The notes under the pieces were generated by a model. The model searched no databases. It saw only the letters and a program-made list of their open reading frames with translations, and had not been told where the DNA came from. Below are positions 8,794 to 17,956 of a DNA stretch of 38,789 bases, in pieces. Position numbers and translations under genes: made by a program. The number at the start of each line of letters is the position of its first letter. Position 1 is the stretch's first letter. Location of the stretch: positions 1 to 38,789 of the forward strand of contig JAAFJW010000012.1 in the NCBI GenBank assembly GCA_013298995.1, given 5' to 3'. This DNA is from Sphingobacteriales bacterium (GTDB lineage Bacteria; Bacteroidota; Bacteroidia; Sphingobacteriales; Sphingobacteriaceae).

Positions 8794-9561
8794 ATGAAAA
8801 TAGTACAATTTTTTTTTATCCAAGCAGTATTATTTGCTATCCTATTACAATCGGCCCCAGCCAAAAAATTAAAATATTATCCCCATGTAGTTACGCAAAT
8901 AACGCCCAGCAACATACACACAAGCTACAATACTTTATTAAACAAATACGTAAACAAACACGGAAAAGTTGATTATAAAAGTTTTAAAAACGAAATAACG
9001 AAGCTTCAAAACTACCTTAACTCGCTACAAATGGTTAATGTAAAAACATTGCCACAAAACGAACAATTGGCGTTTTGGATAAACGTATATAATGCCAACA
9101 CTATCTATCAGGTTTTAAGAAACTATCCTTGCACATCTATCAAACAAATTGATGATGGCAAAGTGTGGGATAAGCCTTTGCCTTATACATTTGATGGAGA
9201 AAAAATATCGTTAAATGAAATTGAACACCAAAAACTAATACAACAATTTAACGACCCTCGCATTCATTTTGCCATTAATTGCGCTGCGGTATCATGCCCA
9301 AAGCTAAGTAATATTGCTTTTACGGGGCAAAATGTGCAACAGTTACTTAACAGCCAAGCTATTTTATTTATCAATAACCCTGCACATAATTATATAAGTG
9401 ATAAAAAAATAATGCTTTCGCAAATTTTTAATTGGTATAAAGCCGATTTTGTAAAAACAGATGGCAGTGTACCAGCATTTGTAAATAAATATGCTAAAGC
9501 CAAAATCAACGAAAGTGCAAACCTTATGTATATGAATTATAATTGGGGCTTAAACGAATAA
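8794..9561 (+). CDS. DUF547 domain-containing protein
   Basis: 255 aa; LAFWINVYNANTIYQVL, HFAINCAAVSCPKL typical of DUF547. Confidence 0.88.
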   Translation: MKIVQFFFIQAVLFAILLQSAPAKKLKYYPHVVTQITPSNIHTSYNTLLNKYVNKHGKVDYKSFKNEITKLQNYLNSLQMVNVKTLPQNEQLAFWINVYNANTIYQVLRNYPCTSIKQIDDGKVWDKPLPYTFDGEKISLNEIEHQKLIQQFNDPRIHFAINCAAVSCPKLSNIAFTGQNVQQLLNSQAILFINNPAHNYISDKKIMLSQIFNWYKADFVKTDGSVPAFVNKYAKAKINESANLMYMNYNWGLNE

Positions 9562-9621
9562 TTATTTTTATCGCAGCAACTTATAATTAAACATTATATT
9601 TATCCGAAACAATGCAGCACC

Positions 9622-11754
9622 ATGTCCGATAATAAAAACAAAAACATAAAACAGGCTTTAGTACAACGCATTGCCGATATTTTCGACAAAAGCAAAAACA
9701 AACCGCTAAACTATAAACAATTAGCCGCTAAATTAAATATTAACGATACCATAGGCAAAAATGTGTTACAAGACACGCTAAACGACGAATTATTTAAAGG
9801 CTTAATTGTAGAAATAGAAAAAGGTAAATACCAATTACACGAAGTAAAAGCCTTTATATTTGGTAAAATAGATATGGCCGCCAATGGTTCGGCATTTTTA
9901 TTACCCGACGACGAGTTTGAAAAAGATATATTTATTGCCCCACGAAAGCTAAGAAACGCCCTACATGGCGACCGTGTAAAGCTACACGTATATGCCAACA
10001 GCCGTGGAAGCCGCAAAGAAGGCGAGGTGGTAGAGATTGTAACAAGGGCAAAAATGGAATTTACAGGTATTGTAAAACTGGCGCAACATTATGCCTTTTT
10101 TATACCCGACGACCGTAAAATGTTACACGATATTTTTATCCCTTTGGGGGATTTAAACGGTGCACAAAACGGCGATAAAGCCCTAGCAAAAATTGTAGAT
10201 TGGCCTGCTGGTGCCAAAAACCCCGTAGGCATAATTAAGGAAGTGCTGGGCCAGCAAGGCGAAAACAATACCGAAATGAACGCCATATTGGCCGAATATG
10301 GTTTCCCACTTTCGTTCCCATTAGAGGTAGAGCAAGAAGCCACACAAATAAGTATCGAAATTACGCCCGAAGAAATTGCCAAACGTAAAGATTTTAGAAA
10401 AATATTAACCTTCACCATCGACCCATTTGATGCCAAAGATTTCGATGATGCGATATCGTACAAAATATTAGAAAACGGCAATTACGAAGTGGGTGTACAC
10501 ATTGCCGATGTATCGCATTATGTAATTCCCGAATCGGATTTAGATAAAGAAGCTTACGAGCGTGGCACATCGGTTTACCTAGTAGATAGGGTGATACCTA
10601 TGCTGCCCGAAACGCTATCGAACGGTTTATGCTCGCTTAGGCCAAACGAAGAAAAATTATGTTTTTCGGCCGTATTTGAGTTAGATGCCGAAGCGCAAAT
10701 TAAAAATGAATGGTTTGGCCGTACGGTAATATATTCGGATAAACGCTTTGCTTATGAAGATGTACAAGAAATTATAGAAAACAAAACTGGGCTGTTTTGC
10801 GACGAAATTTTAAACCTCAATGCCCTAGCCTATAAACTGCGTGAACAAAAATTTAACAACGGAGCCATAAGTTTTGAAACCGCCGAAGTAAAATTTAAGC
10901 TCGATGAAAACGGAAAACCCATTGGCGTTTACACCAAAGAACGCAAAGATGCCCACAAGTTAATTGAAGATTTTATGTTACTGGCCAACCGCCGTGTGGC
11001 CGAGTTTGTGGCCAAAAAAGAAAAAGGCAAAGCCAAACTCACCTTTGTTTACAGGGCGCATGATGTGCCAAAGGAAGCTAGTTTAGAAAGTTTTTCGAAG
11101 TTTGCCGCAAACTTTGGTTATAAAATTTCGACCAAATCGGGTAAAGACACCGCAAAATCGTTAAACAAATTAATGTTTGATATTGAGGGGCATAAAGAAC
11201 AAAACGTATTAACCCAACTGGCCATACGCAGTATGGCAAAAGCCATTTACACCACCAAAATGAGCAGCCATTACGGTTTGGCTTTTGATTATTACACCCA
11301 TTTTACATCGCCCATAAGGCGTTACCCCGATGTAATGGTGCATAGGTTGTTGCAATATTATTTAGATGGCAACAAATCGGTAAATGCCGAGCATTACGAA
11401 AAAATGTGTGCCCACGCATCGCAAATGGAGAAAAAAGCCGCCGATGCCGAGCGAGCATCCGTAAAATATAAACAAGCCGAATACCTGCAAGATAATGTAG
11501 GGCAAAACTTTTTGGGCGTAATTTCGGGCGTTACCGAGTGGGGAATGTATGTAGAAATTATAGAAAACAAATGCGAAGGCATGATACGTTTGCGTGATAT
11601 TTCGGATGATTTTTACACCCTCGACGAAAAAAATTATTGCATTATTGGCCAAAAGAAAAAGAAAGTTTACCAACTAGGCGATGAGGTAAATATTAAAGTA
11701 AAACGAGTTGATTTGGCAAAACGGCAGATAGATTTTGCTTTGATAACGGGGTGA
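9622..11754 (+). CDS. rnr: Ribonuclease R
   Basis: 710 aa; RNB core (TIDPFDAKDFDDAISY, HIADVSHYV, YRAHDVP, HFTSPIRRYPDVMVHRLL) plus C-terminal S1 domain. Confidence 0.96.
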   Translation: MSDNKNKNIKQALVQRIADIFDKSKNKPLNYKQLAAKLNINDTIGKNVLQDTLNDELFKGLIVEIEKGKYQLHEVKAFIFGKIDMAANGSAFLLPDDEFEKDIFIAPRKLRNALHGDRVKLHVYANSRGSRKEGEVVEIVTRAKMEFTGIVKLAQHYAFFIPDDRKMLHDIFIPLGDLNGAQNGDKALAKIVDWPAGAKNPVGIIKEVLGQQGENNTEMNAILAEYGFPLSFPLEVEQEATQISIEITPEEIAKRKDFRKILTFTIDPFDAKDFDDAISYKILENGNYEVGVHIADVSHYVIPESDLDKEAYERGTSVYLVDRVIPMLPETLSNGLCSLRPNEEKLCFSAVFELDAEAQIKNEWFGRTVIYSDKRFAYEDVQEIIENKTGLFCDEILNLNALAYKLREQKFNNGAISFETAEVKFKLDENGKPIGVYTKERKDAHKLIEDFMLLANRRVAEFVAKKEKGKAKLTFVYRAHDVPKEASLESFSKFAANFGYKISTKSGKDTAKSLNKLMFDIEGHKEQNVLTQLAIRSMAKAIYTTKMSSHYGLAFDYYTHFTSPIRRYPDVMVHRLLQYYLDGNKSVNAEHYEKMCAHASQMEKKAADAERASVKYKQAEYLQDNVGQNFLGVISGVTEWGMYVEIIENKCEGMIRLRDISDDFYTLDEKNYCIIGQKKKKVYQLGDEVNIKVKRVDLAKRQIDFALITG

Positions 11755-11830
11755 AGTAATTTTTATTTCACATTGTAATTGATAAAAAATGCCGTAATTT
11801 ATAGTACAAAAAACTTAAAATAATTATAAA

Positions 11831-12532
11831 ATGAAAAACATTATCACGTTCACAATCTGCTTCTTTATTTTGCTATCATTTTCTTGTAAAAAAAACATAC
11901 CAGAACCAACAAGCCCTCTAAAACAAGTGGTTGATAGTTTAGAGTCGAACAATTTTGATTACATATCTTTTAAATTTAAAGATAAAATTTATATATGTAA
12001 TCAAACACATAGCTCCGGTAATAGCAATCAAGATGCAAATAGAAAGGTTACTATAAGTAGCGATGGGGCTAGAAATTGGGCTGGAAATATAGATTCTGTT
12101 TTATATGCTCAGAGTTACGGCATTTCTAGCAAAGACCGACAGGTAAATTTTGAATTTATAATTTTCAAAAAATATGCAAAAAAAGACTGTGTATATAATT
12201 TTTTATATTACCCCAAAAAAATTAGTGACTTATTTAATACAGGTGAGTATAAATTCCCAGTTGATTTCGGCAGTCAAAATACATTAGATGGAGTTGTAAT
12301 AAAACTCAGGAATGGTAATCAATTTTACTCAACAACAAATGAGGATTTAACGTGGCCAGAACTTAAATTTAAACAAGAAACTCAAAATAACTCTAAATTT
12401 AATATTGTAAAAATAGAAAAAAACATGAAATATGGTTTTCATTATATTGAAGTAACTTTCAATTGCCAAATGTTTGATGAAAATGGAGTATCTACAACAT
12501 TAGAAAATGGATTTATGCGGTTAGAAATTTAA
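11831..12532 (+). CDS. Hypothetical lipoprotein
   Basis: 233 aa; signal sequence plus lipobox (FILLSFSCKK); no recognised domain. Confidence 0.65.
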   Translation: MKNIITFTICFFILLSFSCKKNIPEPTSPLKQVVDSLESNNFDYISFKFKDKIYICNQTHSSGNSNQDANRKVTISSDGARNWAGNIDSVLYAQSYGISSKDRQVNFEFIIFKKYAKKDCVYNFLYYPKKISDLFNTGEYKFPVDFGSQNTLDGVVIKLRNGNQFYSTTNEDLTWPELKFKQETQNNSKFNIVKIEKNMKYGFHYIEVTFNCQMFDENGVSTTLENGFMRLEI

Positions 12533-12636
12533 TCCATTTCACACATCTACGGGTTTTGTTTTCTTTCCATTCTCCACAAAAATACCCTGTTTTTTGTTAG
12601 TCTGTTTGTAATTACAGTTTTTTAATTTTAAATTCG

Positions 12637-12668
12637 TAACCATTGTATAACGTTAAACAACTTGGTTA
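12637..12668 (+). promoter_or_regulatory. Inverted repeat reaching the methyltransferase start codon (candidate operator or RNA hairpin)
   Basis: taaccattgt (12637-12646) and acaacttggtta (12657-12668), ending on the A of ATG at 12668. Confidence 0.35.
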
Positions 12669-13903
12669 TGAATAATTATATTACACTCTCAGAAGCGTCT
12701 GAACTTGTTGGTAAAAGTAAAGAAACGTTAAGGCGTTGGGACAACGAGGGTAAATTATCTGCTGTTAGAGAGCCAATGAGTAACTACAGAGTTTACCGAA
12801 AATCAGAGGTTTTGTCCCTTTTTTCTAATTTTATTAACAATCCAATAGAAACGGTTTCTAACTTTGTTGAGCCCGAAAACGAATATAAAGTTTTAGAGTT
12901 ATTTGCTGGGGCTGGTGGTTTAGCTGTTGGGATGGAGAAAGCTGGATTAAGATGCGTTGCATTAAACGAAATTGACAAATGGGCTTGCCAAACATTGCGT
13001 AATAATCGCCCCAATTGGAAAGTTTTAGAAGGTGATGTAAAATCCTTTGATTTTTCCGAATATCACAACAAAGTTGATGTGGTAACAGGTGGTTTCCCTT
13101 GCCAAGCATTTAGTTATGCAGGCAAAAAATTAGGTTTAGCCGATGCTAGAGGAACACTTTTTTATGAGTTTGCTAGGGTTGTAAAAGAGGTAAATCCTCC
13201 GATTTGTATTGGCGAAAATGTGCGTGGTTTATTAAGCCACGAAAACGGAAAAACCTTGCAAGGGATGATTTCAATTTTAGACGAAATTGGTTATAATGTT
13301 GTTCCTGTGCAAGTTTTAAAAGCCATTAATTTTAAAGTTCCACAAAAAAGAGAAAGACTAATTGTTGTTGGAATTAGAAAAGATATTGATATTAATTACG
13401 AATATCCAAAACCTTACAATAAAATTTATAACCTAACTGATGCGTTGAAAAAAAGTGATTTATTTGATTGTGTGGTACCAAAATCTGCTGGTTCAAAATA
13501 TCCTAAAAGTAAAATTGATGTTTTAGATTTAGTGCCACCAAAAGGTTATTGGCGTGATTTGCCTTTAGATATTCAAAAAGAATTTATGGGTGGGAGTTTT
13601 CATCTTGGTGGTGGTAAAACAGGTATTGCAAGGCGCATTGGCTGGGACGAACCTTGCCTAACATTAACTTGCAGCCCAGCTCAAAAACAAACTGAAAGAT
13701 GTCACCCCGATGAAACTCGACCATTTACCATTCGTGAATATGCAAGAATTCAAACATTTCCCGATGATTGGGATTTTGCTGGTTCGATTGCTCAACAGTA
13801 TAAACAGATTGGAAATGCTGTTCCTGTAAATTTAGGCCGAGAAGTTGGCTATTCAATCATAAAGTTCTTAAATCAATATTACAGTTTGTCGAAACCCAAA
13901 TAA
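12668..13903 (+). CDS. DNA (cytosine-5-)-methyltransferase with N-terminal MerR-like/excisionase-type HTH
   Basis: ~411 aa from ATG 12668; HTH TLSEASELVGKSKETLRRWDNEGKL; C5-MTase motifs LELFAGAGGLAVGMEKAG, GGFPCQAFSYAGKK, ENVRGLL, QKRERLIVVGIR, KQIGNAVPVNLG. Confidence 0.94.
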   Translation: MNNYITLSEASELVGKSKETLRRWDNEGKLSAVREPMSNYRVYRKSEVLSLFSNFINNPIETVSNFVEPENEYKVLELFAGAGGLAVGMEKAGLRCVALNEIDKWACQTLRNNRPNWKVLEGDVKSFDFSEYHNKVDVVTGGFPCQAFSYAGKKLGLADARGTLFYEFARVVKEVNPPICIGENVRGLLSHENGKTLQGMISILDEIGYNVVPVQVLKAINFKVPQKRERLIVVGIRKDIDINYEYPKPYNKIYNLTDALKKSDLFDCVVPKSAGSKYPKSKIDVLDLVPPKGYWRDLPLDIQKEFMGGSFHLGGGKTGIARRIGWDEPCLTLTCSPAQKQTERCHPDETRPFTIREYARIQTFPDDWDFAGSIAQQYKQIGNAVPVNLGREVGYSIIKFLNQYYSLSKPK

Positions 13904-14643
13904 TAGCTATAATTTTCAAAAGTAATTTGATCTAAAATACTTCGTTTGGATATATTTGTTTCTGTTTTAATTTCGTCTAGTGCCGAATTATATTTGATTA
14001 ATTTTTCATCCTCAATTGAGTTTAGATAATCATTTATAGCAAAAGGTAATTTTTTGTAAAGTTGAAAAAGTGCATCCTTTTGCCCCGAAAGCAATGCGTA
14101 AAATTGGTCACCCGAAATTTTGTAAACTCGGCTATGGCTATATTCTTTTCCGTTGATTTCTCCTTTCCAAAGTTCGTTAAAACTATTTTTTGCCAAAATT
14201 TGGACCCAATAACATTTTGCTTTTTTGTAGTCGTCTGCATATCGAGCCAATTTTTGAAACAAAGCTTCGGCCGAACTGCTATTCATTGTGTTATGCTTGT
14301 TTTTGATGTCGGCAAACAATGTGTCGTCTTTTGCTTTTATATCAAAACCACTCAAATTTCCAACTTTAAAACCATCAATCCCACCTAAAATTTGTTCATG
14401 AAAAGTTCCGATAGAATTATTTATTGATTTATCAATTTGGCGTAAAATTTCGGCTTGTATAAGACTTTCTTCGTCAATATCGTTGAATTTCGAGTCGAGA
14501 GTCAGCTTGATAGTGTCCACTTTGTTACTGTAAAAACTACCCTTAGTAATATTTTTTTTAGCTTTTAAATACGATTTATGAAGCCCTGCAATGCAAACCA
14601 GCAAATGTTTGTCCGAAATAAAATCTAAGTATTTATTTTTCAT
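13879..14643 (-). CDS. Type II restriction endonuclease, Eco47II/Sau96I-like (GGNCC-type predicted)
   Basis: 254 aa; FHEQILGGIDGF, GFDIKAKDDTLFADIKNKHNTMNSSSAEALFQKLARYADDYKKAKCYWVQIL, reminiscent of the RE_Eco47II family; adjacent to C5-MTase. Confidence 0.8.
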   Translation of the reverse strand: MKNKYLDFISDKHLLVCIAGLHKSYLKAKKNITKGSFYSNKVDTIKLTLDSKFNDIDEESLIQAEILRQIDKSINNSIGTFHEQILGGIDGFKVGNLSGFDIKAKDDTLFADIKNKHNTMNSSSAEALFQKLARYADDYKKAKCYWVQILAKNSFNELWKGEINGKEYSHSRVYKISGDQFYALLSGQKDALFQLYKKLPFAINDYLNSIEDEKLIKYNSALDEIKTETNISKRSILDQITFENYSYYLGFDKL

Positions 14644-14684
14644 TAAAATAAAATTTTCTTTAATAAACCAGCCCCCCTAATCTA

Positions 14685-16589
14685 CTACACATACGCCCTC
14701 GCATTTTTACCTTCCATCCAGTTAATATATGCTTTATTTACCACTTTATTGCCGCCTGGTGTGGGGTAATTGCCCGAAAAATACCAATCGCCCAAATGGT
14801 TGGGGCAAGCAGTATGCAAGTTTTCGAGGCTTTGGTAAATTACTTCTACTTTGGCTTGTACTTCTTTTGGCGTAATAATTTGGGCAATTTTTGCTGATAT
14901 TTCTTCGGGGCTAAAAGGTGCATAAATTTCTTTTACATAATTGATAACGTCTTCTTTGGCTGTATTGGCTTGGGCTTTACATTTATCATATACATCAAAC
15001 AATACGTTTTCTCGGCCAGTTTCTTTAAGCAATTGTACAGCAGCTTCAAAAGCTACAAATTCGCCCATTTTGCTCATATCAATACCATAACAATCGGGGT
15101 AACGTATTTGCGGAGCCGATGAAACAATAATAATTTTTACAGGGCCTAACCTATCAAAAATGCGTAAAATACTTTGTTTAAGCGTAGTACCACGTACAAT
15201 AGAGTCGTCCATGGCTACCAAAGTATCTACATTGCGGGTTATTAGGCCATAGGTAGTATCATAAACATGGGCTACCATATCGCTACGTTCGGCATCTTGG
15301 GTAATAAAGGTGCGCATTTTGGCATCCTTTATGGCCAGTTTTTCTACCCTTGGGGTTAGGTTTAAAATTTTATCAAGCTCTTCATTGGTTAAATTACTGC
15401 TATGGTTTAGCAGGGCTTCACGCTGCGTTTGCTTGGTGTAGGCATGTAAACCTTCTACCAAGCCGTAAAACGAAACCTCGGCGGTATTGGGTATGTAGGT
15501 AAAAACGGTATTTTCTATATCGTGGTTTACGGCTTGTAATATTTTGGGGCACAGCAGTCTGCCAAGTTTTTTGCGTTCGCGGTATATATCGGCATCGCTA
15601 CCTCTCGAAAAATAAATCCGCTCGAACGAGCATGATTTTTGTACGGTAGGTTTCCTAAACATTTCTTCCGAAAATGTACCATCTTTTTTGATAATTAAAG
15701 CATGGCCAGGTTTTATCTCTTTTACTTGCCCTATTTTGATATTAAAAGCAGTTTGCAAAGCTGGGCGTTCGGATGCGGCAACCACAATTTCGTCATCATG
15801 GTAATAATATGCTGGCCTTATGCCTGCGGGGTCTCGCAATACAAAAGCATCGCCATGGCCAAAAATACCGCTAATGGTATAACCGCCATCCCACGATTTT
15901 GCCGATTTTTTTAGGATTTTTATCACATCCAAATTATTGGCTATTAAATCCGAAATCTCGATATTATCGTAACCTTCTTTTTTAAAATAATCAAAAAGTA
16001 TCTGATTTTCGTCGTCAAGGAAATGGCCTATTTTTTCGAGTACGGTAACGGTATCGGCTCGTTCTTTGGGGTGTTGGCCAAGGTCGTATAGCTGTTGCAA
16101 TAGCTCATCAACATTGGTCATGTTAAAATTACCAGCAATTACAAGGTTGCGGCTCATCCAATTATTTTGCCTTAAAAACGGATGACAGGCCTCAATGCTA
16201 TTTTTTCCATGTGTACCATAGCGCAAATGGCCTAGCAATACCTCGCCTGTAAAACTTATGTTTTCTTTAAGCCACTCGGCATCGGCAAGTAAATGTGGGC
16301 TTTCTTTTTCTACAGCGGCAAAGCGTTTCATCACGTACGAAAAAATATCTTGTACCGCATTTTTTTCCATCGAGCGGTGCCTGCTTATGTAACGATTGCC
16401 TGGCTTTACATCTAATTTTATGGTAGCTATCCCTGCCCCATCTTGCCCTCGGTTATGCTGTTTTTCCATCAATAAATATAGCTTGTTGAGGCCGTAAAGT
16501 GCCGTACCATATTTTTGCTGATAAAAAGAGAGGGGTTTTAAAAGGCGGATAAATGCTATGCCACATTCGTGTTTAATAGAATCGCTCAT
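14685..16589 (-). CDS. purF: Amidophosphoribosyltransferase (long ~630-aa form)
   Basis: 634 aa; N-terminal class-II glutamine amidotransferase (HECGIAF, NRGQDGAGIA, HLRYGTHG) and PRPP-binding loop (VAMDDSIVRGTTLKQ). Confidence 0.85.
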   Translation of the reverse strand: MSDSIKHECGIAFIRLLKPLSFYQQKYGTALYGLNKLYLLMEKQHNRGQDGAGIATIKLDVKPGNRYISRHRSMEKNAVQDIFSYVMKRFAAVEKESPHLLADAEWLKENISFTGEVLLGHLRYGTHGKNSIEACHPFLRQNNWMSRNLVIAGNFNMTNVDELLQQLYDLGQHPKERADTVTVLEKIGHFLDDENQILFDYFKKEGYDNIEISDLIANNLDVIKILKKSAKSWDGGYTISGIFGHGDAFVLRDPAGIRPAYYYHDDEIVVAASERPALQTAFNIKIGQVKEIKPGHALIIKKDGTFSEEMFRKPTVQKSCSFERIYFSRGSDADIYRERKKLGRLLCPKILQAVNHDIENTVFTYIPNTAEVSFYGLVEGLHAYTKQTQREALLNHSSNLTNEELDKILNLTPRVEKLAIKDAKMRTFITQDAERSDMVAHVYDTTYGLITRNVDTLVAMDDSIVRGTTLKQSILRIFDRLGPVKIIIVSSAPQIRYPDCYGIDMSKMGEFVAFEAAVQLLKETGRENVLFDVYDKCKAQANTAKEDVINYVKEIYAPFSPEEISAKIAQIITPKEVQAKVEVIYQSLENLHTACPNHLGDWYFSGNYPTPGGNKVVNKAYINWMEGKNARAYV

Positions 16590-16723
16590 GTACTGCTTTA
16601 ATAAGCTAACAAATTTAAGATTTTATTATGAACTGAAAAGTTTAAGCGTGGGAATTATTGATTAAAATTAAAAAAATGTTGGTTAAATTTTGTTAAACCT
16701 TTAGCTATACAAAGCCAAAATTT

Positions 16724-16731
16724 TATATTTG
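16724..16731 (+). promoter_or_regulatory. Bacteroidota -7 promoter element (TAnnTTTG)
   Basis: TATATTTG 17 bp upstream of the ATG of the OmpH-like gene; no well-spaced -33 element seen. Confidence 0.45.
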
Positions 16732-16747
16732 CCTAAAATATAAATAT

Positions 16748-17341
16748 ATGACTATCAAATTATCTTTTTTACACAAAACCACTTTAGCCATTGCATTAAC
16801 TAGTTTAATATTATCCTGTAAAGAACAACCTAAAAAAACCGAAACCAAACAAACTGCACCCGTAGCAAAAGACGAAAATGCTAGCATTGTTTATGTAAAC
16901 TCGGATTCTCTTTTGAATAATTACACGTATTTTAAAGAAATAAAAGCAAAATTTGAGTCAAAATCAGAAAAAGCACAAAGCGATTTAAAACAAAAAGGTG
17001 CTGCTTTCCAACGCGAAGTAGCTGCATACCAACAAGGTGCTAATACCATGAGTGCCGACCAAAGAGCCGAAATAGAAAAACGCCTAGCCCGTAAACAACA
17101 AGAACTACAAGGTTACCAGCAAAATGCTGGTGCTGCTTTACAAAACGAAGAAGCCACCGAAAACGAAAAATTATACAATAAAGTAGCCGAATATTTAAAA
17201 AAACATGCCAAAATAAAAGGTTATAAATTGGTACTTACCTACTCTAAAACCAACAGTGCATTATTATTTGCCGATGAAAGCCTAGATGTTACCAAAGAAG
17301 TGATTAAAGGATTGAATGAGGAATATACGCCAGCTAAGTAA
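16748..17341 (+). CDS. OmpH/Skp family periplasmic chaperone-like lipoprotein
   Basis: 197 aa; lipobox ILSCKEQ, IVYVNSDSLLNNYTYFKEI, coiled-coil, OmpH-like tail. Confidence 0.85.
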   Translation: MTIKLSFLHKTTLAIALTSLILSCKEQPKKTETKQTAPVAKDENASIVYVNSDSLLNNYTYFKEIKAKFESKSEKAQSDLKQKGAAFQREVAAYQQGANTMSADQRAEIEKRLARKQQELQGYQQNAGAALQNEEATENEKLYNKVAEYLKKHAKIKGYKLVLTYSKTNSALLFADESLDVTKEVIKGLNEEYTPAK

Positions 17342-17550
17342 ATAAATTTTATCAAATTTTACCTTAAATACGCAAGCCTACTTTTAGGTACCTTGCTAAA
17401 TTATTTTATGGTTTAAAAATATGGTTTTAGCATTTTAAAAACGATTTTTTTATCCCTTATGCCTAAAGCCTTATTTTTTTAATGTTTATATTAAAGGTTT
17501 TCGATGATTAAACTATAGTATAATTTGCTGTAAATCAATATTATTTACGA

Positions 17551-17623
17551 TTTTAGAGCGTTAACGCCCTAATTATTACAAAAACAGTATTTATTAATCC
17601 GAACTCAGGCTAATACGGTAAAC
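17551..17623 (+). repeat. Dispersed intergenic repeat, copy 1
   Basis: ttttagagcgttaacgccctaat...cagtatttattaatccgaactcaggctaatacggtaaa; diverged inverted copy at 20655-20850. Confidence 0.65.
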
Positions 17624-17635
17624 TAAGGATTTATT

Positions 17636-17672
17636 AGGAAGGCTTCCCTTGGAGGGGAAGCCTTCCTTTTTT
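17636..17672 (+). terminator. Rho-independent terminator
   Basis: aggaaggcttccc-ttgga-ggggaagccttcct followed by T-run. Confidence 0.8.
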
Positions 17673-17692
17673 AGGCAATTCCCACCGCCGTG

Positions 17693-17710
17693 TTGCGTGA
17701 CCTCACGCAA
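17693..17710. repeat. Perfect 8+8 bp palindrome
   Basis: ttgcgtga-cc-tcacgcaa. Confidence 0.6.
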
Positions 17711-17956
17711 TGCTATTGTTGTTTTCAATAGTTTAATATACAGTGTATTGTAATTGTTATTTTGTTTCTAAAGGAACATGTATATAGGCGAAAGAGCGTT
17801 ATGCGGTAAGGGGCAAACAAGATACCCCCACCTAAACTCTAAAGTAGCATATACCAGCTTACAGCAGCAGGTGGCGAGTACTAGCCGTGGCTTTTCTACT
17901 GAAATAAACTTTTTTGCTTAACGCCAAATATCTGTTAATGGTGTAGCCCTATATTT

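Noticed and set aside
10089-10481. Long ORFs antisense to rnr (9711..10016, 10089..10481, 11362..11673)
   Set aside because: Shadow ORFs opposite catalytic motifs of RNase R.
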